Assembly: GCA_021396245.1 (NCBI GenBank) | Contig: WNYE01000036.1 | Span: forward strand, 124,001 to 188,000 | Reading direction: 5' to 3' | Origin: Sporothrix humicola | Lineage: Eukaryota; Ascomycota; Sordariomycetes; Ophiostomatales; Ophiostomataceae | DNA length: 64,000 bases | Shown here: positions 13,010 through 26,600 of the stretch, piece by piece | Layout: each line of letters starts with the position of its first letter | Numbering within the stretch: position 1 is the stretch's first letter | Notes under the pieces: model-generated | The model's database searches: none | What the model was told of the DNA's origin: nothing | Seen by the model: only the letters and a program-made list of their open reading frames with translations | Program-made: the position numbers and the translations under genes

Positions 13010-16000
13010 GGCTTATTGCTCTTCTTACTGGCTGTCCACCGCATCCCGAATATGGCAGTCATCAGAATACTACACCAGGGCGACAAAGGATGGATGGCAC
13101 AGCAGTGCATGGCATTGTGAGTTGAGTGAAGAAGGACTCGAGTGAGTGCCTGCTTGGCTAACAAGTGCTTGACTAACAATCAAGACTCAAGACTCAACCC
13201 AGGAAAATGGTACGGTAGCATCTGCATCTCAAAAGTTTCCACCCCCAAGGAACGAAACAAACTGCGACGGTCTTGCGAGACCAGGGCCGCAGGGCAAGAC
13301 CCTTTTTTCGCCTCTCTCTCTTTTTTTTTTTCCCTTGTGGTTTTGTGTTGCATCTTTCTTTACCCTTATTTTCAAGTCTTATTTTCCCCTGGAGATTTCC
13401 GTCTCGCGCCTTTGATTCTGCCTTTTCTTCCGCACGTCGTTGCACCAGCCAAGACAATGACTTCTGGTTCCCGTTTCCCTTGTTATTCCCATTTTACGAC
13501 ATCAGAGTGGCATCTTACTTTCGTGGATCTTTCCCTCTTTTTTTCGTGGTATCCGGTGTCGTGATATAAAGGAGACTTGAGTATTACGTGTTGTGCCACG
13601 AGTCCACCCGTCGTTGCCTTCGCCTCGGTTATGTCTCTTTTTCTTCTTCTTTTTTCTGTTTCTGTCTTTCCGTCTTTTTTGTGCTCCTTTGTGTCTCTTC
13701 CTTTCCCAAGGGCACGGTTCGTGACACGGTCGTTTTTCTTCTATTTTTTTCTGGTTCGCAAACGAGCACGTAGCACGGGAGTGCGTGATCCTTTTATGCC
13801 CTGTGCCTGTATGTCGTAAATCGTTGATGACTACTCGTACGACAGAGCTCACATAAACACGCAAAATCGCACACAAAAGTGACAAAACACAGAGATGCAC
13901 CCGCCAGACTGGATTACTTTCCTCTTACAAAGATGGTATCTCAGCAAAAAAGCAAGGGAGTGCCAGGAAATGTCTGTGCCAGAGAGAAAACAGAGTTTGA
14001 GATGGAGGGCCATGCCATGTCCAGTCTGAGGCACAACATTACCGGGTCCGCACATAAAATTAGAGTTGTTCTTTTCTTCTTATTTTATCGTGTTATTGTT
14101 TTTGCGACGCACGGAGTACGATGTATGGATTCATCAATCTTGTTGATTTTGCGGTTTTTTTATGTTTGTTATTTGGTCATCTCAACCGTGTTGCCAGAGG
14201 GTAAGCGGCTAATGAGTTTCGAGGGTGAAGAACAGAGACACTCTCACACTCTGAAAAGGGGGAGTGTCTCGAAGAAAAGGTGGACTGTGCACGGCACCCA
14301 GCAAACACTTGGGAAAAGCGGAAGGGCAACGGTGGCGCCAAACCGCATTCAGTCTAGAACAGAGGAACACAGACCCTGGTGCAGCTGAGGCCATCGGGGA
14401 GAGGCGCTGTGAAGACTGGGCAAGACTAGACAGTGAACTGCCAACTGTCGCTGGAAATCTCCTGAAGAGGTTCTGTGCCGGCAGGCCGCATTCTTTGGGT
14501 CTCGACTTTTGGTCCGTCGTCACTCTTCAAGTCTTGGGACTTGGAGACTCTTGGAACCTCTTGTCGTCGACTTCTTCTCTTTCCCTCGTCTTCATCAAAG
14601 CCTTGACTGCTTCTGGCCCGTCACAGTGACGATCTCCGGCTTGGGTGCTTGTCAGCTCGCCGACCACTCCATACTTTTGGGAAGCACTAAACCGTTTTGT
14701 AGTAAAAACGCTCTTTTCCACTCGAGCCACAGTCTCTTTCACTTCCCCAAGAAGCATGGAGGGACATGCAAGATGATGCACGCTCCCCTTTTTGGCACAC
14801 ACATTTTGCACCGTCACGTTTTTCTCAGCTCTCGTTTGGGCCTAGAGCCCGCCACCGACTTGGTGAGATGTCGATTCTATCAAATATCATATTTTTCGGA
14901 TTCATAACATTTCCCTCATTTTATTCAGTGAATAAAAAGAGGTTGGCAGCCGGTTAAGAGGAGGCAGTAAAACCACCATGTCCGAATTCGATGCAAATAT
15001 ATAATAAATAATATATTTGCACAGGTACTTCGAACTGATATAGTTATTCAAAAGCATGCTCGCAATGTGTGCAATATCTTTTGATTGTCTCTTCCTTATT
15101 TTCTTCTTTCTTCTTTTATTTTTCAACATGAGTTCTCAGGCCACCCACCTCTCGCCAATCAAGATTTCAATCGCTGGGCCCTCGACACCCCTGGTCAAGT
15201 ATGGTACTTTTGTATTTTGTGCCACTTTTTATGTGGATACAGCTCACAGAAAGAGACAGGGGAATGGCCTGTGGCTGTTGTGGTCACTGTGTCTAACAGA
15301 CAATATCCCTGTTTTGTTCCAACAACATTGACTGATGGAGCACAAAATTACTGTGTAAATTCCAAAATAGTTGATTCTTGTGAAAGATATCGTACTCGTA
15401 AATATTTAATATTTGGGATGCCGTGATACAACGTGGACGTCGTCCTGTCACAGTCACGCTCGGAGTGGAAGTGTTAAAGGTGAGGCAAAAAGGCCAAAAT
15501 GCAGGAACATCATTGAACTTGCAACCTTGTGAGCATCTCTTGTGGCAGGATTCACCTGCGATCGTCTCGGCTTTTCTCTGATCCCGCAGTCTGGCCGGCA
15601 GTCTTGCGAATCGATGCCCTGAGCGTTGTTGTGGAGGAGTGACGAGTTGTGCGTAAAGGTAATTCTTTTGCTTCCTTTCTTTTCTTTTTCCTCCTCTTCC
15701 AATGCAACACGACTGTTTGGGCGATTTGATTTTGGGGGACAGAATTTCTGGGATTCTGCGACCTTGGGATCCTGGGCCTCCTTGACAGGAGGGTGGTTAT
15801 TTAACAAGTAAAATATGACACGTTCTTTTTTCATGTCCTGGCTCAGCAACTTTTCTGCAATTCTTTTGTGTCTTTTTTGTTGCCTTTTGCTCTTTTTTCG
15901 TCTTCTCACTTCACAATATGTTTCTGACAATTTTATTTCCCTGCCTCGACCTGCCTTTTTCGTTGGTCACTGACGGGATTAAACGGTCGTTGGCAATGCA

Positions 16001-16237
16001 GGAGAAGAACCACAAACCCGACAATACGAGTAAAAGCACATCTTGATACCTGAAAGCGACTAGGGGATGCAATTATTCTGTCACTGTACTCTTTTGCCTG
16101 GTCTCGCCAAAATTTACTCGAAACGGTCGATTCTGTGTCGTTCACCTATCGACTTGCTGTGTAAGTCGTACTCCGTACAGCGGTGAACAACCGTGCACAC
16201 TTTCCTTTTCTTTTCTTTCCCCTTTCTTCACCTTTTT

Positions 16238-16279
16238 CCTTTCAGGTGATGCCTTTCAGGTGATGCCTTTCAAGTGATG
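16238..16279. repeat. 14-bp tandem repeat, three copies
   Basis: Three adjacent copies of CCTTTCAGGTGATG. The third carries one G-to-A change. It is a minisatellite-like repeat in non-coding sequence. Confidence 0.9.
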
Positions 16280-18791
16280 TGAAACTGCCAACCACCAGTG
16301 TCAGCCGCATTTTGCCTCTTCTGCCTTAGGTTCTGTCACTCAGGGTTGATGCCCAGAAATCCAGGCCCCTTCAAAACAAAGAAAAATAGAAAGAAAAGAA
16401 AACAAACGTCTCCCTGTAGAGAGAATAGGGGAACCAGCGCCTGAAGGACTCACTCAGTATCTGACCATTTCCCCAAAGCCGCTCGTCCACTAACACCTTG
16501 CTTCAATAACTGCACGCGGGGGAAAACGGTATGAAGAGGCTTGCATATCGCCTGACTTTAAAGAGCTAACAGGTTCCGTACTTTGGAGGTGCACAGGTCA
16601 AGATAGAAGCTTCTTCAGCATCCAGTGGCGTGTCGTCTTGCATCATTTTTTCTCGCCTACCCCTGCTGTTTACTTTCTTTTTTGTCGTCAACTCTTAAAG
16701 GCTCTGTGTGTTCTGATGCGTTCTAGGTCTTCTATTTGATACCTTATGGCTTTGAGGCTTTCGCTTTTGATTTCGTGCATGATCGTGAAATTTCACAGGC
16801 GAGTCTAATTAGGCCGCGGGATTTCGATTTTGATATCGGGAGATGAAAAAAAGAAGGAAAAAAAAAAGATGAAAAAGGCAAGCATTGGCGATGAGGATAC
16901 CCCATTCGTCTTCATTTTTGAGCTCTTCTCTTTTGAGTTCTTTTCTTTTCTTTTCTCCTGTATTTGTTTGGCTATCTGGCGTAGCACGATGCACTCCCTG
17001 TAATGCCATGTGCTTTTCCTTTCCATTTCATTGTTTTTCTTTTCTTCTTTCTTCTACCGACCCAGCCGTTTGGGAAACGCCGGCGGGAAAAGATCTCGCA
17101 ACTGCATCTTGGCATTTAAAGTTTTATTATGTTGGATGTTGGATGTTGGCTCTCCACGACAAACAAAACGAATATGATCGCGCACGCCGTCTTGGTATTC
17201 CAGAATCAGTTAGCAAATTGTTTTTATGGCAGACGGTTTGTTTGTTCTGGGTGTGGTTCTGGACCTTTCTTCGTCACTAATTCGTATCTTTCCTTGATTT
17301 TCCTTTGAAATTCTTAGAAAGTACTCGTCGCCTGCACTACTCCTTCACCCGTTGGTCGTTTCCTTTCAGTGTCTTGCCTCGCTTGCGTGTTCTCTCTTTT
17401 CCGTTGGCAAGCGGCAGCCAGGCCCTAAGATCCCCAGGGAAAGGAGAATTTCCTAAACAGGAAGAAACCCCGTTTCTTTCGGGGGTCCGGTGCCGCGAAC
17501 TGCCACAGCTTGGGTCAGATTTCCAGACCTTGGAAACTGCTACCGCTCTTCCATCAACTGTTGGTTCCTGTCAGATTTTCTGCTATTTTTTCCTTCCCTC
17601 TTCTAATGCCGCGACTCTTTGCCGGATTTTTGATATATCGTATCTCGTGAAAATACCATCTTGGTCCCTTGGTGCTTAATGTTTCATTGTCTTATTACAC
17701 ACTACGGAGTATTACTTGTACATACCAAACTACTCCCTCCGCCTAGACGCATTTTGGCCGCGCCTCGAGGCAGGTAAGATACTTTATTCCGGCCGTTTTT
17801 CCTTGGCACGCCGTTTTTCTACGGCACAAGGCCCCCCCTCTGTGGGGAGCTCTCTCTCATTCTCTCACTTTCTCACCCAATATCCCTTCTCAAAACGTCT
17901 CCCTTTTTTCAACGTTGGCGGTTTGCCACTCATGTGGGATATTTTACCCGCTCTTCCAAAGGGCCACCCATTTCAAACAGAAATGGACAAATGCACAAAT
18001 GCGTCGAGGTTGGAAGGTAGAAAGGCCGAGAAATGGAGATGGGGCATATTGTAGTTTGTACACAATATAAAGTAGTCGATGGCAAAGGACCAAAGACCGA
18101 GGACAGCGAACAAGAGAGAACCTTGCAGGGCCACAGAGTGGGGTTTTCAATGTTGAAAAAAGAAAAGAGTTGTGCACAGAAAAATCCCCAGGAACAAGAG
18201 CCGCTGACGGTCGTCGCGTGCCACTGTACTTTGTATCTCTTTGTCTTTTGCCATTTGCCTATGACGGCGCATTTCATTCAACAATACTCCGTACTCTCCC
18301 CTCCTCTCCTCTCTATTTCATCGCTTAACGCCTTGGGCGTCTGGGCGTCTGGGCGTCTTGGATGTGGACAAAGTCCGTCTAGTCCCGCTCAAGAAATGAT
18401 ATACAAAGATTGATGTACATCAGCCTCGCAAACACTCGCAAGCCTCATACTAATGGGGCAATGAAGTACAAGTGTCAAAAGTACAAAGAAATTTGAGAGG
18501 AGATCAGAGGAATGGTGTGTGACAGAAAGGCAGTTGGACAGACGGGCAGACAAAAAGGGTGGTCTCTTTTTAACGGCACACTCCCACGGAACGCCAGCCA
18601 AAATGGCGGAATTTTCAAGTGCCACCAAGACAGGATTACGGAAAAGGGCCCAAACCAAAGGAAAGAAGCAAAGACCCCAAAGGCACCAGGGACCAAGGAG
18701 ACGGTCCTGGTGGTCAGAGCGAGCCGCTTTCTTCTTTGGGCCACAGCTTGACATGGCAATCACAGCTGGGCCAAAGAGGCCAAAGAGTTTG

Positions 18792-18820
18792 TGTCAGTGT
18801 CACTGTCACTGTCAATGTCA
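18792..18820. repeat. Five TGTCA pentamers at 6-bp spacing
   Basis: TGTCA starts at 18,792, 18,798, 18,804, 18,810 and 18,816, giving a strict 6-bp period with one variable base. It could be a decayed hexamer microsatellite or a cluster of protein binding sites. The sequence alone cannot decide. Confidence 0.8.
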
Positions 18821-20114
18821 GCTTTCAGAGCGACGGGTTCCTTGCATACGTAATGAACTGCAGCTCATACGTGCGGATGCATCACAAGCAACGAACAACA
18901 CGAGATGCTTTCCATGTTCGTCCACGTTTTTCTCCCTTTTTCATATCTTTTTTTTTTTTTTCATATGCTAGCTGTCTTCTTCTCGTCACCGGCTCAGCCT
19001 CCTCCCCGAAGCTGTGGTCTCGCCTATTTCCATGCAGCAAGCTGGGTTTTACTTTATCCTAGCTTCGGCGGAAGCCGTTCAAATCCTTCAAATTTATGAA
19101 TGTAAACAGACCTGACCCGACATCCGAAAAGACAGTGAGAATGGACAGCCTCAACGGGTGATGCCAAACAAGCCACGAACTCCTCGCTTCGCTCTTCGGC
19201 TCTTTCCCCTTGGTCTCTTTTTGAATTCTGACAAAGTTTAACCCAAAACGGTTCCCGGCCGGCAGCCCTGACCCAAAAAACATTGCTGCTATTTCAACTG
19301 ACGTTGGCCTCGTTTTCCGGAGATGGAACACAGCCTTGGTACTTTTGTCGACGCTACAGCACGCTACAGGTGCACTAATCCCGGTTTGGTGCTCCCTTCG
19401 GCTCTCCTTGACTGCGGGCAAATCCCTAACGGGTGCCCCCTTTTTTGGTGTCCTTTGGTGTCTTTTGCTGTTTTTGGTGCAATTTTTGGCCCTACTTTCC
19501 TTGGCTGGCGGGCGGGTTCACAGGTTCTTCCACGCAGTTGGGACACCACTTGGGGCATTCTTCGCCTGCACTTCCTGCCCCCAGCTCGGGCACGCCGTTT
19601 TCGTTTTCTTTCCCTCACATCTCATTCTTGCGGGGGAAACTAAGAGAGGGGCCCAGAACGCAAAGGTCCAGAAAGCTGCCAAGCTGCCAAAGTTCCAGCC
19701 CAACGCAGCGCCAGCCAGCCCGGTCCAGGCCATACGAGCTATGAGGGTGTGTTTTACCTAGTAGCAAAAAGAGAAAATAAAAAAGGTGGCAGTTTTATTG
19801 CCGGGGCAATAGTCTGGTGTGATGGGTGGGTGGTTCTGGAGATGACCGGTGAAGAGATTTCACATTTCACATTTTCATCACGATGTCATTGCCCAAAACA
19901 AGGAAAGGGATGAAATTCGAAAACGAATAAGACGAAAGAGAAAAGGGAAAATATGACAGAAGAAACGCAAGAAGGATCTTGAAAACGTGGCTTTTCGGTT
20001 AGCAGGCCAATCGTCGTGGAGCACAAGACAATAGGAGGCCATCCTTTTGCAATAGAACCATACTTTTGACATTTTCGTTTTTATGTTTCCAAGACAATAT
20101 TCAGTACTCCGTAG

Positions 20115-20235
20115 GAAAATCCCAAGTTACCGACTATCGTGAACGGCCTGCAGGGTAACCACGAGGCAAAAGTCGGGGGGAACGACGCCAACACGGACGC
20201 AAAGTCCTACTGGGAACAGGCACGGGCCAAGTTGT
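20115..20235 (+). pseudogene. Codon-like island, possible gene remnant or terminal exon
   Basis: Read from 20,115, this gives about 40 codons ending at a TGA (20,233-20,235). The last 32 codons look like real protein: mostly C or G at third positions, rich in Asn, Gly, Asp and Ala, and ending ...DAKSYWEQARAKL. The surrounding desert does not look like this. There is no in-frame ATG after the upstream stop TAG (20,112-20,114), so it would have to be the last exon of a spliced gene or a fragment. The only usable acceptor AG is the one at 20,113-20,114, and its pyrimidine tract is weak. I found no convincing upstream exon within about 1 kb and do not recognise the family. It may be chance. Confidence 0.22.
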
Positions 20236-20374
20236 GATGCGGCATGCTTATGGAGTATGCTGTTGTTCAATTCAAATTAGGACGCACTTTGGCATGGTTT
20301 CTTTTTACCAGCCTCTGAAATTATTATCAATATTTGGGCTCTGCTATCGTTTGTTTCTTGGAAGAACAGTCAGC

Positions 20375-20375
<1 letters not shown>

Positions 20376-20426
<51 letters not shown>
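20376..20426. repeat. A51 homopolymer left of an assembly gap
   Basis: An uninterrupted run of 51 A. With the A36 run at 20,610-20,645 it brackets the first gap. Sequence between the runs, including further T tracts, is likely low-quality assembly. Confidence 0.9.
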
Positions 20427-20428
<2 letters not shown>

Positions 20429-20494
20429 CGGGGGAGTTGAGGTGAACACAGGGCGCTATGGCGTTACATACATTAGCCCCAAAAAGAGGGGGGC

Positions 20495-20504
20495 NNNNNN
20501 NNNN
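20495..20504. other. Assembly gap (10 N)
   Basis: Ten N mark a join of unknown true size. It is flanked within about 120 bp by long A and T runs, which suggests that sequencing or local assembly failed at homopolymers. Confidence 0.98.
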
Positions 20505-20608
20505 CCGATATTCCCGCGCGGGGTTCTCCGGTCTAACAATTTTTTTTGGTTTTTTTTTTTTCTCCTGCCACACGATTCTATATTTTTTTTTTTTTTTAAT
20601 AAAATAAT

Positions 20609-20609
<1 letters not shown>

Positions 20610-20645
<36 letters not shown>
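20610..20645. repeat. A36 homopolymer right of an assembly gap
   Basis: An uninterrupted run of 36 A, preceded by a T tract at about 20,583-20,597. See the gap entry for context. Confidence 0.9.
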
Positions 20646-20646
<1 letters not shown>

Positions 20647-23600
20647 GAGTCATCAGAAGCCGGGGTAGATGCAGTGAACCATGGGACAGATGCCGTTCCT
20701 TCAATTCGACACGACATGAGGCGTGCAACAGTGTGTTATCACTCTTGTTGTGTTGTTATTGCCTTCCTTTTTCTCTGCGACTTAATTTCGTTGGTCCTTG
20801 CACCACTCACCGTCCCAAGGCCCCAATCTTTTTTTTTTTTCTCAAAAACTCGTGGTTCATATTTTTAGACTGGGGTGGAAAAGGTGGGAAAGGGGAAAGG
20901 GGTGTGTGCCACTCAGTTTGCAGTGTGCGTGCGGCTGGCCCAAGCTTTTGGTACAAAATAGAGAACAAAATAAAATCAAAGCCAAAAAAGAAGGTGGCAG
21001 GGCCCGGCTAATGTTGCTGTGTTTGTTCGGCCGGAACGGCGTTGTGTAGCCAGGAGTCTGGGCAAGACATTGTTACGAGTACTTTTGACTCTGGACTATT
21101 GAACTCTGATGCATGCTTGTTTCTTGTGTCAAAACAAAGAAAAGACCTTGGCAGCCGGGCGGGTAGCTTGACAGGATGACAAGATGACAGGACTTAGCAG
21201 AAATTGACAAGCTTGACAGAAGACCCTGCTGGAAAGGCGACAGAAAACATGTGAACCTGTCAGGCCAGTTGAGCCAGTTGTTGAATTACACACAGTAGAA
21301 GAAAAAAAGAGTCCATCGAAACGTCATAATGTCGGGAACCACGGCCGCGGAGAATTCAAACAAGACTACTGCGTGAAAGAAAAGGAGAAAAAAAAACACA
21401 TGGCAAACAAGGACGGCGTCAGCGATGCAAAACTTTTATTTTCTTTTTTTCTGGCTGACAACTACCATTTGACAGTCTGTCGAGCCTGTCAAACCCCTGC
21501 CAGGGCACCCTCGGACGGGCAAAGAAGTGCCAATATTTTCCGGGAACGAAAGTCGTTTTTTTTTGAGCCGTACAGAAAAATTCAAAAACCGACGGAACTT
21601 GCCATGTGCTCTTGTCTTGCAGAGGTACTATTGAGTGGTGCGTGGCGCAAAAAGGTACTTGTCGCTGACTCGGCGTGCGGACTATTTACACTTTCCACTT
21701 TAACTTTTCACAGTGAACAGGGAGAAAAAAAACGTGCTGTCTTTCTCCGTAGCGTCTCATAAGGACTACCTGCATGCAGCCCTTTTCCATCTTTTTTAGC
21801 ATTTCTGCACAAGCCTTTCCTTCCCTGGAGATCAGATCGTCGGGTTTTCCGTCGCGGCAGCCTCGGCGTCCTGCCTGCTTTTCTTTCTTTCTCTTTTTTT
21901 GGTCAACAGCCATACACTTAGTGGAAAAAGTAGAAAAACAGTGAGGCAACCAGCAAAACCAGCCCTCGCCTGTCAAATTTTTACTCTGGCGATGACGAAA
22001 ACGGCAAATTTTCTTGTTCCTTCGTCTTTGGCATCGACATCAACATCGGGCACGCGGATGAAATTCGGAGACAGTGCCCATTAACAATCATTACCAAGAA
22101 CAGAATATCAATCGGAGATGTTAAAAGTAGACGAAGTTGGATGTAAACATGCTCAACTGTATTATTTGTGAACCATGTCGAAATAATAAAAAATAAAAGA
22201 AGTAAAGCCCGAATAAGTTATATTAACAAAAAAATAAATTCAAATAAAAAATGTAGAGAAATATGAACATTTCCAGTAAAATCAATGAAAAGGAGCAAAA
22301 TATCATCAAAATATGCTCAATAATCTCCAATATCAAAAGTTTTGATATATGTTTGTAAGACACGAGCAGCTTTACGAGAAAATCATGAGGCACAACCAAA
22401 GCCGTGGCCATCTCCGTTCTCCGTTCCGTTCGGACTTGGACAAGCCCCAAACGAACGGTTCCGCCGTCAATAGGACGAGAAAAAGCACTCCAAATGGGGC
22501 TGGTGCATCAATCCACTGCAAACGAACAGCCTGTGGCACTCTTCTCTCGCTTTTTTCCGCTTCCATTGCCATTTTCTTCACGCCTCCTTTGTCTGTGTTG
22601 TATTCATTATGGAGATTTCTTGGTGGCCGGTCAAATGCTAAAAAGCGATTGGCTCCTCAGAACTCGACCTGCAACAGATTCGTCAAGAGCAGAAAGGGTG
22701 TCCCCCAGGGGCACAAAATGCTACGGCAACATCGCGTTTGACGGGTGACAGGGCCTGAGAAAAAGAACTGAAGAAGAGGCAAAAAAGTGAAAACGAATAC
22801 GTCGTGCAAATGCGACAAGAAAAAAGGCCCTTACGAGTGTGTGATATCTCCGTTGGTTGTCTCGGTATTTCTGGAATTTCTCTTTGTCCATGGGCAAGGG
22901 GCCTTTCCCATTGTTCTTTTTGTCCCATTGTCTTTTCTTGGTCTCTTTTGTCTCATGTCTCGGGGGCTGTCAACTGTTCTTGTTCGAAACCCTGGCGCTG
23001 ACAGAAGAAACAAAAGAAGAAGAGCAGTTGACCAGGACAAGATGAGACAAGGAAACAAACAAATGGGAAAAAAATACAAGGGAAATATTAAGGGGAAATA
23101 AAAGACATGAAAAAGGGGAACAAAGACATCTCGGGAAAAGGACAACGGTCCCTGCACTGCTGGAGGAAGAAAGGGAAACGAAACGGTCATGATGTCTGTG
23201 ATAGGACAAACTCACATTAGTAACATATGACCACTTTCACGAATTTATGTAGGGCAATATTACTGGACTAAGTTGTGTAAGTTGCCTCGCAAACAATCCA
23301 AACATCCACGTTGACTTACACGCTCTCTTTATTTTCATTTTTACTATTTTCACATTTATTTATTTCCTGTCCTCCCATTCTCACCATCCCTTGGATAATT
23401 TAAAATCATTTCATTCATTACACCTTTACTCCCTTTTCTTGTTTACATCGTCTCTTTGCCCTGTAGCCACCTTTGGTATTATCACCACATAACTACCGAA
23501 ATTCTTTTTCTGCTTCCCCTTACGCAGCACGAAGCGCGCAAAGAAGAAGTTTGCCCCAGTTCTTCGGTGTGCAGTTGTACCGATTCGTGCAGTGGGGCAC

Positions 23601-26600
23601 CTGCTGAAAGCGTCTGGACCTGGGCGCCAATTGTAGCCAAATATGTACAAAGTATCTGGTATTTCCGCTAACACCTGCGTCTGATGCGAGATGTGAACCA
23701 TTTCGTCTCGTTCCTGAAGAACAATAGGCGCCCTCAAGTATAAAAAATACTAGAAGGGCGTGCGAGCCAGTGCCCCGAGACGTTTGTTGACCGTTTTTTG
23801 GCTTTGTTCTACTGAGTATTGTCTAATCTCGAAGAAGAGCGTGAAAGAGTGCCCCTTTCGGAGTTGCTTTTTCATCGTTCCTTGTCAATCTGACCGTTTT
23901 CTTTTTTTTCTTTTCTTTTTTTTTGTCCCGTGCCAGACAATGTCGCAGTTCCGTTTCTTTGGGCTCTCCTAATTGTGAGATATGATCATCTCTCGGGAGA
24001 GAAGAGAAAACGGACGGAACGAACGACGGGACGAGAAGGCAATCGGAGACACATTAAAAAGAAAAGAGAAAAGAAAGCAACACATCCAAGACATGCACAA
24101 ATACACAAAGGAGATGCTTTCTTTTGCCAGGACATTTGCATATTGCTGATGAAAAAGCAAAAGACGGGAGATTGCGTGCATGGCTGGCAATGTGTGTTTC
24201 TCTCAGTTTTTCTTCTTCGCCGGTCTCGATTTATGACATGTATCATTTTCTGCTCATCGCTCACTTTTTGAAGCTTCTCTTTTTCTTCTTTCTTCTTTTT
24301 CTTTCTTCTTCGACTTTTTGGTCGTCGCATTTTTTTCATTTTCTCCGACCAAACCTGGTTCGTCTCGCGTTCTCGCCCTCATAATTCCTCACTTCTCATA
24401 TGTGAGATACTTTGTAGTAAATTTTCATCCCTTTCCTCGTCGGACTTGTACGACAAGCCGCCAGTTCATTTGTGGCCTTTCAATGTTTCCTGCAATCCCC
24501 GGCACGACAACACGACAAACAAAACCTGTTCTTCCTTTTTCCTGGGCTTTGAATTTGTTCGTCGTATTACGCGCCAATGGGCAGCGTTCCTCGCCTCTCA
24601 CACACTCACACAGACTCTTTGTGTCTTTCGGTTTTTCCTCTTCTCTTTTTCTTCTTCCAACAGGCACAACCCCTGCACCTCAGCAGGTCCAGGCACACCC
24701 AGTCAATTCGCCCAATTGGCGATTGATTGCCCTGCCCTCATGTTTTGTTACTTTCCACTTTGTCGGGTCACTTAGGTCGTGAAAGTCACAGGAAAAGTCA
24801 CAATAGTCGAAAGCCACCAAATGCAACTAAAAAGAATATCGTAGATTTCCCCCTGCCGTATTCCGTATCCCGTGAACGGCGGCCTCTTGTAAGATAATAC
24901 AAAGGATCAGTAATATGTAAGTAATTAAATAAAGTACTCTATTTTGCAGGTCCGGCGTACTTATCACGATCGGATTTGCGTTTTCTTTGTTTGTGACACC
25001 GAAGTTCTCACAGCAAAAGAGGGCAACTAAAGCAAGATTCAAGACAATTAGACACACAAGACAAGGCACAACATTCTTTGGGGCCAGGGCCGATCGGAAT
25101 TGTGATCTGTTTGCGGGAGCGCGCGTGAGGGCGAGCTGGGGTGGACGTGCAGATCAACAACAGTGATCTACGAGACAGATAGAAAGACAGAGAGCGCTTA
25201 ATATTTGTATGGGCTTTTGCGTGAGAGGATGCACCGAAAAGGAAAATGCACAACGAAAAGGACCCAAAAGCGAGACAAGAGACAACGGCGGGACGATTTG
25301 ATATTAGGCCGAAACCCACCCCCTTTGGCCTTTGGTTTGGGTCGGTCTCTTCCTTGATCTGGTGGTGTTTGGCGCTGTTCTCTTCGATCTTTTGTTCGTT
25401 TGGGAGGGAACTTGTGCACTGCGATCCATTTTAGGCATTTTGTTTTGCTTGGGAGAGGGCCTGGGGACGTCGTTCACCATTTCGTCACGCTCGTCATTGC
25501 TCGATGTGCAGTCCCTTTGGTCCTTTTTGGCTGCTTTTAGCCCACCTTTCCACGTTTCTTTCAGCTGGACTAGCAAACCAACTTTTTGATGAAAAAGAAC
25601 AGAACGAGATAAAACACAGTAGAAAAATGAACAGAAAAACGACAGAAAAAAAAGCAACGGCAGATACGACGTAGGACTCCTTCTCGCCTCTCCTTTCCCA
25701 GTTGAGGCAGGACAAGAGGAAAGCTGTGAGCTGGTGAACAACCCTGGCCCTGTCTGTCTGCTGCACAAATATCCGATCGATAGAGTTTATTGGCTTTTGG
25801 CTTATTGGCGTTTTAACTTTGGTGGTGCATTTTGGTTTTGTTACTTTGTACTTTGTATTACCCCCTGCTGTCTTTCATCCATCTCGCTTTTCAAGTCTCT
25901 GCATCTTCCTTCCCGCCCTGAAACCGAACCCATGCGCGCAGTATGGCGCCGTTTTTGGAGATGGACTTGCTTTTTGTTGTTGCTTTACGTTGCGTTTCTT
26001 TCTTTTTTGATTTCATCAATTCTTGGATTTCCTCTCTCCTGGGACTTTTCTTCACCTCTCATTTTCCTTCTCAGCCGCTCCGAGGCGAGAAATGCAACCC
26101 TACAAAACGCAGGCCCGGGACCGATGCAGGATACCAATGCAAGACGACGACTATGGATTGTCGACTGCGGGTTTGTGGGTTTCGTGGATTGCCTGGTGTT
26201 GTCGGCTGTAAATCATTTTGTTGGATTTTCTCTTTTTTTTCTTTCTTTTCTTCTTGTTCTTTTGTTTTCCATTATTGTGTTAATTTTCATTTACAGACTG
26301 TGACATTCGTCATGTAAACAAAGAAACGTTTGGAGACTCGTGCATTCGGGGAAAAGTCGCTGTCCCACAAGGTACTTTATTGCATAAAAAAAGAGGCAGC
26401 CAGAAAAAAGGCCAGGAAAAAAGTAGGCACTAACAGCTAGGACGACGGCCTTGCCGTGCGGTGACGGCGAGTTTTCCCCATATATTTATTTCCCGACCAC
26501 TAGGCCCTACAGCGCAGAAAAGTTTGTGCTGCATCTTGGACAGTGCAGGCAACGGAGAAAAAAAAAGAGAAAAGTCTTGTGCAATATGGACCTCGGAGAA

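Noticed and set aside
20376..20645. Poly-A tail of a retroposed element
   Set aside because: There are A runs on both sides of a gap and T runs between them, with no target-site duplication or element body visible; assembly artefact is simpler.
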